From JAFAVZ01 sp036009105 (GTDB lineage: Bacteria; Acidobacteriota; Thermoanaerobaculia; Gp7-AA8): DNA of 11,688 nucleotides. Location of the stretch: contig DASYMJ010000048.1 of NCBI GenBank assembly GCA_036009105.1, forward strand, positions 1 to 11,688, read 5' to 3'. Shown here one piece after another: positions 6,673-11,688 of this stretch. Position 1 is the first letter of the stretch. Each line of letters begins with the position of its first letter. A model generated the notes under the pieces. That model was not told the DNA's origin and searched no databases. It saw nothing but the letters and a program-made list of their open reading frames with translations. The translations under genes and the position numbers were made by a program.

Positions 6673-6690
6673 ACGGCGTTTTCACGCCGT
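6673..6690. repeat. Perfect 7-bp stem-loop with a 4-base loop
   Basis: ACGGCGT (6673-6679) and ACGCCGT (6684-6690) are exact reverse complements around a TTTC loop. Read on the minus strand the loop is GAAA, a stable GNRA tetraloop. It lies about 20 bases upstream of the TAAAAT box of the kinase gene, so it could be an operator or the base of a terminator for the hybrid kinase transcript. No T-run follows on the minus strand, so intrinsic termination there is doubtful. Confidence 0.5.
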
Positions 6691-6692
6691 AC

Positions 6693-6780
6693 GAAATTGA
6701 AAATTGAAAATTGAAAATTGAAAAAGAGCTGCGCTGTTCGTCGCGCTTTTTTCAATTTTCAATTTTTAATTTTCAATTCC
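6693..6780. repeat. AT-rich intergenic inverted repeat built of tandem 7-mers (ATTGAAA type)
   Basis: Positions 6693-6725 pair with 6748-6780 at 31 of 33 positions around a 22-base GC-rich loop. The left arm holds four perfect ATTGAAA units (6696-6723). The right arm holds TTTCAAT, TTTCAAT, TTTTAAT and TTTCAAT (6750-6777). It is a strong AT island in GC-rich DNA. On the minus strand the second arm of the hairpin is T-rich, so it may end the hybrid kinase transcript. The stop codon of the REC-Hpt reading frame (6759-6761) and its last codons (ELKIKN) lie inside the right arm, so the repeat has reached into coding sequence. Confidence 0.85.
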
Positions 6781-7529
6781 CCCAACGCCCCCACCGCCAC
6801 CCCAATCTCCCTCTCCACCCTCCTCACCACCGTCTCCGCGTCCGTGGGCATCACGCCTTTGTTGGCGTCGCGCTCGGCGCGTTCGCAGAGGAGGTGGAGG
6901 CGTTTGGCGCCAACGTTGCCGGAGCTGCTCTTGAGGGCGTGGGCGGCGCGGGAGAAGGCGGTCGGGTCGTCGGCGGCGAGGGCGGCGCGCAGGGCGGCCA
7001 GGCGCTGCGGCGCGTCCTGCCGGAACAGCGCCACCAGGCCGTCGAAGAACGTGGCGTCGCCGCCGCTGAAGGCGGCCAGGCGCCGCAGCGTCGCCACGTC
7101 CAGCACCTCCGGGTCGGCCGGCCGGGTCCAGCGCTCGATGATGGCCCGCAGGTCGTGATCGCCGACCGGCTTCGCGATGTAGTCGTCCATCCCCGCGGCG
7201 AGGCACTTCTCCCGCTCCCCGTCCAGCGCGTGCGCCGTCATGGCCACCACCGGGGTGTGCCGCACCTCGCCGTCCAGGTTGCGGATGGCCGCCGTCGCGG
7301 CGTAGCCGTCCATCACCGGCATCTGGCAGTCCATGAAGATGATGTCGTACGGCGTCGCCTGCACCGCCTCGATCGCCTCTTTCCCGTTCTCCGCCACGTC
7401 CGCCTCGAAGCCGAGCACGCGCAGCTGCCCCAGGGCGACGTGCTGGTTCACCAGGTTGTCCTCCACGATGAGGATGCGCAGCGGGCTGACCGCGGCGGGC
7501 GGCTGCTCGATGGGCTGCTCCACCTCCAT
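6759..7529 (-). CDS. Receiver-Hpt C-terminal part of the hybrid histidine kinase, in a shifted (+1) frame
   Basis: From ATG 7529 this frame encodes 256 residues. A complete receiver spans about 16-135: acidic pair Glu23-Asp24 (LIVEDNLVNQ), phospho-acceptor Asp67 (IIFMDCQMPVMDG), Thr98 and Lys120 (YIAKPV). An Hpt domain spans about 140-245, with the phospho-accepting His197 in AHALKSSSGNVGAKRL. The tail GELKIKN and the stop come from the AT-rich inverted repeat. In hybrid kinases of the BarA/TorS kind REC and Hpt follow the first receiver in one chain. Here they sit in the +1 frame relative to the upstream kinase, beginning exactly where that frame loses sense. Either one gene is split by an indel (real or an assembly error), or the two parts are made separately. 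The ATG has no Shine-Dalgarno in front of it; a GGAGGTGGAG purine stretch begins with its third base. I favour a single interrupted gene. Confidence 0.85.
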   Translation of the reverse strand: MEVEQPIEQPPAAVSPLRILIVEDNLVNQHVALGQLRVLGFEADVAENGKEAIEAVQATPYDIIFMDCQMPVMDGYAATAAIRNLDGEVRHTPVVAMTAHALDGEREKCLAAGMDDYIAKPVGDHDLRAIIERWTRPADPEVLDVATLRRLAAFSGGDATFFDGLVALFRQDAPQRLAALRAALAADDPTAFSRAAHALKSSSGNVGAKRLHLLCERAERDANKGVMPTDAETVVRRVEREIGVAVGALGELKIKN

Positions 7530-9441
7530 CGCCGGTGAGGCCGGCGATCGTCTTGAGCAGCACCGGCTGGCGGACCGGCTTGAGCAGGAAGGCGTCGAAG
7601 CCCGCCTCCCGGAATGCCTCGTGATCGCTCTTGCGCCGCCCGACCGCGGTGAGGAGCAGCAGCTTCGTCTCCGCGACGGCCGGATTCCCGCGCACCACGC
7701 GCGCGAGCTCCAGGCCGCCCGCGTCCGGCATCTGCATCTCCACCACGGCCAGCGCGTACGGCTTGCCGAGTTGCGCCGCGCTCCACAGCATGTCCGTGGC
7801 CTGCTCCACGTTCTCCGCCTCGTACACCTCGATTGCGGCGGACGTCAGCTGCCGGCGGAGCACCAGGCGGTTGACCGGATTGTGATCGACCAGCAGCAGC
7901 CGCGTGCCGGCCAGGTCGTAGCTGCGGCGGGTGCGCAGCCCTTCCCGATTGCGCTCCAGCTCGATGGTGAACCAGAACGTCGAGCCCTCTCCCACGTGCG
8001 AGGCCATCCCGATGCGGCCGCCCATCAGCTCCACCAGCTCCTTGCTGATGGCGAGGCCGAGGCCGGTGCCGCCGTACTGGCGCGTGGTGGTGCCGTCCGC
8101 CTGCGTGAAGGCGGAGAAGAGGCGCGGCTGCACCTCCTCGGCGATGCCAATGCCGGTATCGGCCACCAGGAACCAGAGGGTGACGCCTTCCTCCCCCTCG
8201 CTCTGCCGCATCACGGAGAGCGAGACCTCGCCGCTGTGGGTGAACTTCACCGCGTTGCCGACGAGGTTGAGCAGCACCTGGCGCAGGCGCGTGGCATCGC
8301 CGCGGTACGAGCGCGGCACGTCGGGATAGACGATCTGGCGCAGGCGGAGATTCTTCGTCGCGGCGCGCTCGGCGAAGAGCTCGAGCACGCTCTCCACCAC
8401 GTCGTCGAGGTCGAAGTCGACCATGTCCAGGGTCAGCTTGCCGGCCTCGATCTTCGACAGATCGAGCACGTTGTTGACCACCGTCAAGAGCGCCTCGGCC
8501 GAGGAGCGGATCATCTGCGCGTACTCGTACTGCTGCATGTCCAGCCCGGTGCCGAGGAGGAGGTTGGTCATGCCGATCACGCCGTTCATCGGCGTGCGGA
8601 TCTCGTGGCTGATGTTGGCCAGGAACTCCGACTTGAGGCGGGCCGACTCGATGGCCGCGTCGCGCGCCCGGGCCAGCTCCAGCTCCGTGGCCCGGCGCTC
8701 GGAGATGTCGCGCGCCACGGCCTGGAAGCCGGTCACGCGGCCGCCGTCGAAGAGCATCTGGACGTTCTGCCCCACCCAGATCCGCTCCCCGCTCTTCGAC
8801 ACGATGGGCAGTTCGTGATACGTGCTGGGCGTGCGCGTCGAGAACTGGCGGCGATAGAGCTGGTCGGCGTGCGGGCGGTGGTCCGGCGCGATCATCATCA
8901 GGAAGTGCTGCCCGACGACCTCCGCCTCGCTGTAGCCGATGCGCTCCAGGCCGCGGGCATTGATGAAGGTGAAGCGGCCGGCGGCGTCCGTGCGGTAGAC
9001 GATGTCCGTCGCGTTCTCCACGATGTGCTGATAGAGCTCGCGCCCTTCCTTCAGCAGCGCTTCGGCGCGCACCCGCTCGGTGATGTCCTCGATGGTGCCG
9101 TCGTAGAAGACGGCGCCGTCCGGGCCGCGCACCGCCCGCGCGTTCTCGCTGATGCAGACCACCGTGCCGTCGCGGCGGCGCCAGGTGCTCTCCAGGTTGG
9201 CGAGCTCGCCGCGCTCCTCGAGCATCCGCTTGAACTCCGCCCGGTCGTAGTCGGCGTGGAGGCCGTCGCGCTCGAGGTTGCGCTCGGCCAGCTCGCCGAC
9301 GGAGTCGTAGCCGAGGATCTCCAGCGCCTTCGGGTTGGCGAACAGAATCCGGCCGTCCGGCGTCGTGCGATAGATGCCGATGGGGGCGTTATCGAAGACG
9401 TGACGGTACGCGTCCGGATCGAACGGGTGCCGTAGGACCAC
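7528..9441 (-). CDS. Hybrid sensor histidine kinase PAS-PAS-HisKA-HATPase-REC, frame interrupted at its 3' end
   Basis: The meaningful part of this frame is 638 residues from GTG 9441. It contains PAS 1 (about 10-125), PAS 2 (about 133-250), a HisKA domain with phospho-His279 (FLANISHEIRTPMNGVIG), and a HATPase domain with N-box Asn396, DTGIGI (428-433) and GGTGLGL (457-463). A degenerate receiver follows (513-636): Asp519-His520 replaces the acidic pair and Glu568 replaces the phospho-acceptor Asp (ALAVVEMQMPD), while Thr598 and Lys621 remain. No transmembrane segment is seen, so it is a cytoplasmic PAS sensor. Past about 7530 the frame stays open to 6766, but the translation becomes low-complexity Gly/Arg/Ala sequence while real REC-Hpt sequence continues in the +1 frame. 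I therefore end the supported coding part at the switch point. The start codon has a TAACAT box six bases before it and no Shine-Dalgarno. Confidence 0.85.
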
Positions 9442-9447
9442 GGCGAC

Positions 9448-9453
9448 ATGTTA
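9448..9453 (-). promoter_or_regulatory. Candidate -10 box (TAACAT) for a leaderless transcript
   Basis: On the minus strand TAACAT ends six bases before GTG 9441, in a 71-base gap after the ligase gene. There is no Shine-Dalgarno sequence. The ATG overlapping the end of the box is in another frame that encodes no recognisable protein. No -35 element stands out. Confidence 0.4.
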
Positions 9454-9493
9454 GCGCTGTGGGAAGAGATTGCGCGCTGCGCGGATGACGCAG

Positions 9494-9523
9494 TGTCATC
9501 CTGAGTCGCGCCTCAGGATGACA
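9494..9523. repeat. Perfect palindromic intergenic repeat (TGTCATCCTGAG arms)
   Basis: TGTCATCCTGAG (9494-9505) and its exact reverse complement (9512-9523) flank a 6-base loop, TCGCGC. From memory, repeats with this TCATCCTGAG core are scattered between genes in many soil bacterial genomes. The right arm carries the last codons of the ligase gene on the minus strand (TCA TCC TGA, two serines and the stop). No T-run follows on either strand, so terminator activity would have to be independent of one. Confidence 0.85.
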
Positions 9524-10862
9524 GGCCGAGCAGATGCTTCTGCACTTTCCCCAATGCGGTTCTGGGGATGCTCTCCACCTTGACGAACCTCCGCGGCACC
9601 TTGAACGACGCCAGTTGCTCGCGGCAGGCCTGCTCCAGCGCGGCGGCATCGAACTCTCCGACGATGTACGCCACCGGCACCTCCCCGCGCAACGGGTCCT
9701 CCACCCCCACCACCGCCGCCTCGGCCACGCCGGGCTGCTCCAGCAGCAGCTCCTCGATCTCGCGCGGATAGATGTTGAAGCCGCCGCTGATGATGAGGTC
9801 ACTGCGCCGGCCGAGGAGGGTGATGTAGCCGTCTTCGGAGAGCGCGGCGAGGTCGCCGGTGCGGAAGAAGCCGTCCGGCGTGAACGCATCGGTCGTGCGG
9901 CGCCAGTAGCCGGAGAAGACGTTCGGGCCTTTCACGAGCAGCTCGCCATCCTCCATTCGGATCGCGACGCCGGGCAAGGGAAACCCGACCGTCCCCGCGC
10001 GGCGCTCGCCGACGTACGGGTTGCTGCAGTTCATGAACGTCTCGGTCATGCCGTAGCGCTCCAGGATGGTGTGGCCGAAGCGCTCCCGGAACGCCTCCAG
10101 GACGTGCGCCGGCAGCGGCGCGGAGCCCGATACGAAGAGGCGCATCCGTTTGCCGATGGCCCGTGCCGTCTCCGGAGGGATGTCGAGCAAACGGACGTAG
10201 ACGGTCGGCACGCCGAAGAAGAGCGTCGGCTGAAAGTCCTCGAATTCCTGGATGGCGGTGCGGTGATCGAAGCGCTCCAGCAGGCGCATGCGGCAGCCGC
10301 TCACCAGCCAGCAGTGCAGGCCGTTGCCGAGGGCGTGCATGTGGAAGAGCGGCAGGGGGAGGAGGAAGCGGTCGCGCTCCGTGATCTGCCAGCAGGTGGT
10401 GAGGTTGATCGCGTTCGCCGCGAAGTTGTCGTGGGTGAGGACGGCGCCCTTCGATGCGCCGGTGGTGCCGGAGGTGTACAGGATCGCGGCCGGCGTCGCG
10501 CCATCCAGCGGTTCGATGGGCCGCGTGCTGTCATCCGACGTCAATGACGGCAGCTCGCGCTCGGTCACGAACAGCTTCGGCTCCGCATCCGCGGTGATGT
10601 GCGCGATCTCCCGCTCACGGTAGAGGATGTTCACCGGCACGAAGATCACGCCGAGCTTCACGCAGGCCAGGAAGAGATCGATGAACTCCACCCGGTTCGC
10701 CAGGTAGACGCAGAGCCGGTCGCCTTTGACGAAGCCGCGCCCGCGCAGCGCATGAGCGGCGCGGTTGCTGCGCGCTTCGATGTCGCCGAAGGTGAGGTCA
10801 TCGAGCCCCGGCGCGTTGCCGCGCCCGATCAGGGAAAGGTCGAACAGGTGGAGAAGGTTCAC
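9513..10862 (-). CDS. AMP-forming acyl-CoA synthetase, malonyl-CoA synthetase (MatB)-like
   Basis: The protein has 449 residues, somewhat short for the ANL superfamily (usually about 500). Core motifs are complete: P-loop YTSGTTGASKGA (129-140), YGMTET (270-275), RTGD (334-337), hinge GRRSDLIISGGFNIYPREIE (351-370) and the C-terminal PRTALGKVQK with catalytic Lys439. The stretch ERYGMTETFMNCSNPYVGERRAGTVGFPLPGV closely resembles malonyl-CoA synthetases of the MatB/ACSF3 group, where it begins ERYGMTET.MN.SNPY. The reaction would be malonate (or methylmalonate) + ATP + CoA to malonyl-CoA + AMP + PPi; another short acid is possible. The GTG start overlaps the stop of the YjbR gene by four bases (GTGA), so translation is coupled. 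The shortness is mostly at the N-terminus, which begins right at the LLHLFD...LTFGDIEARSNRAAH element. The last two serines and stop lie in a palindromic repeat. Confidence 0.88.
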   Translation of the reverse strand: MNLLHLFDLSLIGRGNAPGLDDLTFGDIEARSNRAAHALRGRGFVKGDRLCVYLANRVEFIDLFLACVKLGVIFVPVNILYREREIAHITADAEPKLFVTERELPSLTSDDSTRPIEPLDGATPAAILYTSGTTGASKGAVLTHDNFAANAINLTTCWQITERDRFLLPLPLFHMHALGNGLHCWLVSGCRMRLLERFDHRTAIQEFEDFQPTLFFGVPTVYVRLLDIPPETARAIGKRMRLFVSGSAPLPAHVLEAFRERFGHTILERYGMTETFMNCSNPYVGERRAGTVGFPLPGVAIRMEDGELLVKGPNVFSGYWRRTTDAFTPDGFFRTGDLAALSEDGYITLLGRRSDLIISGGFNIYPREIEELLLEQPGVAEAAVVGVEDPLRGEVPVAYIVGEFDAAALEQACREQLASFKVPRRFVKVESIPRTALGKVQKHLLGLSS

Positions 10863-11224
10863 GCGTCCAGCGTCTTGACCAGCTTCTTCGGCGCCACCGC
10901 GCGATAGCTCTCGTCGATCCAGGCCTTGAGCAGGTCCAGCGGCACCTCATCGCCCTGCGCGAACTTTGCGGTGACCCAGCCGTGCTTGCCGAGGCCGTAG
11001 TGGGTCGGCTCGGCGAACGGCAGGTCGGCGGCCATGTCGCGAGAGCTGGGCAGCTTCACCGAGAGCGACAGCTCCTCGGCCGTGGCGCGCATGAAGACGT
11101 ACGCCTTCTTGTTCACCTTGATGGCCCGCTCGCCCCAGGGAAAGTCTTCCGTCGCCTCCGGGTAGGTGAACGCGTGCGCGCGGAGTTGCTCCTCGAGCTT
11201 CGCAAAGTCCGGCTTTTTCTTCAT
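10859..11224 (-). CDS. MmcQ/YjbR family protein (DUF419)
   Basis: The protein has 121 residues, the usual length for the family. Typical elements are present: LRAHAFTYPEATEDFPWGERAIKVNKKAYVFM at the N-terminal half, the LSVKLP strand, then THYGLGKHGWVTAKF and the helix LDLLKAWIDESYRAVAPKKLVKTL. The fold is the CyaY-like alpha/beta YjbR fold. Members are often annotated as DNA-binding, but the molecular role is not established, so I assign none. The ATG overlaps the methyltransferase stop by four bases (ATGA), and its own stop overlaps the ligase start by four bases. It is thus the middle gene of a tight operon. A TATAAA sequence eight bases before its ATG could also give a separate leaderless transcript. 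Confidence 0.9.
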   Translation of the reverse strand: MKKKPDFAKLEEQLRAHAFTYPEATEDFPWGERAIKVNKKAYVFMRATAEELSLSVKLPSSRDMAADLPFAEPTHYGLGKHGWVTAKFAQGDEVPLDLLKAWIDESYRAVAPKKLVKTLDA

Positions 11225-11688
11225 GCGCGCAGTTTATAAACATCCTGCAGCGAGGCGATCGGAAAGTGCCGCTGCGGCGGCTCGATGATGCCCCGCTCGA
11301 AGCGGGTGATGCTCCCGAACGGGGCGAAGAGCTCCCGCGCGAACCGCGGCGTGTGGAAGGTGCCGAAGCCGCTCCCTCCCTCCGCCCCACCGGCCACCTC
11401 GTAGTAGCCGCTCTTCGCGTGCTGCTCGCGCGCGGCGGCGTCGAGGAGCAGCCGCGCGTAAAGGTCGCCGTGCAACGTGACGATCGCCGTGCCGCCCGGC
11501 CGCAGCACGCGCCGCACCTCGGAGACCCAGGCGCGCTGGCAGTCGAGGGGGAGGTGGGTGAAGACGGAGATGAGCTGCACGAGATCGACGCTGGCGTCCT
11601 TCAGCGGCAGCGGAGGCCACACGGTGCCGACTTCCCAACGCGCGACCTCCCCGAGGTGCTCGCGATTCCAGGTGATGAGATCCGCGTC
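11221..11688 (-). CDS. Class I SAM-dependent methyltransferase, C-terminal part (5' end outside window)
   Basis: The frame is open to the right edge, so the start and the glycine-rich SAM motif I are missing; 155 residues are visible. The fragment begins at the post-motif-I region (DADLITWNREHL). It continues with the SFD-like strand DASVDLVQLISVFTHLP and EVRRVLRPGGTAIVTLHG, the standard motif order of Methyltransf_11/25-type enzymes. The remainder (about 75-155) is a substrate-binding region ending FPIASLQDVYKLRA. The substrate is not evident; many such enzymes act on small molecules, lipids or sugars. Its stop overlaps the YjbR start (ATGA), placing it first among the genes of this operon visible in the window. 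Confidence 0.88.
   Translation of the reverse strand, partial: DADLITWNREHLGEVARWEVGTVWPPLPLKDASVDLVQLISVFTHLPLDCQRAWVSEVRRVLRPGGTAIVTLHGDLYARLLLDAAAREQHAKSGYYEVAGGAEGGSGFGTFHTPRFARELFAPFGSITRFERGIIEPPQRHFPIASLQDVYKLRA
11233..11238 (-). promoter_or_regulatory. Possible internal -10 box (TATAAA) before the YjbR gene
   Basis: On the minus strand TATAAA ends eight bases before ATG 11224, the same spacing as the boxes before the kinase and GDSL genes. It also encodes the Val-Tyr-Lys near the end of the methyltransferase, so chance is a real alternative. There is no Shine-Dalgarno before the ATG, though coupling through the 4-base overlap would not need one. Confidence 0.3.

Noticed and set aside
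6673..6690. Rho-independent terminator for either flanking gene
   Set aside because: The stem is good, but no T-run follows it on either strand. I list it only as a stem-loop.
6766..7527. C-terminal continuation of the hybrid kinase frame (about 250 residues, open to 6766)
   Set aside because: The translation is Gly/Arg/Ala-rich low-complexity sequence with no domain, while a clear REC-Hpt runs in the +1 frame over the same bases. The frame is open only because stops are rare at this GC.
7333..9435. 700-residue plus-strand open frame opposite the hybrid kinase
   Set aside because: It is an antisense shadow: His/Arg/Ala/Leu-rich, no motifs, and exactly complementary to conserved kinase domains. 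Similar long shadows at 371-1162, 3055-3990, 5564-6649 and 9534-10547 were rejected on the same grounds.

Overview
This is an 11.7 kb piece of a high-GC bacterial chromosome that I place, with moderate confidence, in Acidobacteriota or a similar soil lineage. The reasons are the strong G/C third-position bias, a PknB-type Ser/Thr kinase beside multi-receiver histidine kinases, ECF sigma modules, and short palindromic intergenic repeats. The phylum is inferred from style, not from a marker gene. I see no rRNA, tRNA, CRISPR array, transposase or phage gene. No gap between genes exceeds about 130 bases.

Layout of the plus-strand half (2-5251): the 3' part of a serine hydrolase fused to a NamZ-type exo-muramidase; an overlapping ECF sigma factor / zinc-finger anti-sigma factor / Spy-CpxP-like periplasmic protein cassette; an ABC-type ATPase homologue that has lost nearly all its catalytic residues; a stand-alone response-regulator receiver; and a TesA-like GDSL hydrolase. 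The half ends in a convergent junction with only 3 bases between stop codons.

Layout of the minus-strand half (read from 11688 down to 5255): the 3' part of a SAM methyltransferase, a YjbR/MmcQ protein and a malonyl-CoA-synthetase-like ligase, joined by two 4-base stop/start overlaps; then a PAS-PAS-HisKA-HATPase-REC-REC-Hpt hybrid kinase whose reading frame is interrupted between the two receivers; then a cytoplasmic Ser/Thr protein kinase with a C-terminal receiver domain.

The common themes are envelope maintenance (muropeptide recycling, sigma/anti-sigma/Spy, secreted or anchored esterase) and phosphorelay signalling with no DNA-binding output. The hybrid kinase, its Hpt domain, the lone receiver and the kinase-receiver fusion could form one relay, but that is only inference from proximity.

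Two patterns cut across genes. First, three intergenic inverted repeats (2959-3029, 4050-4116, 6693-6780) share one architecture, arms built of tandem 7-base units, but use different unit sequences; a fourth palindrome (9494-9523) is of another type. Two of these four repeats supply the stop codon of the neighbouring gene. Second, at least four gene starts have no Shine-Dalgarno sequence but a TANNNT box 6-8 bases before the start codon, as expected of leaderless transcripts.
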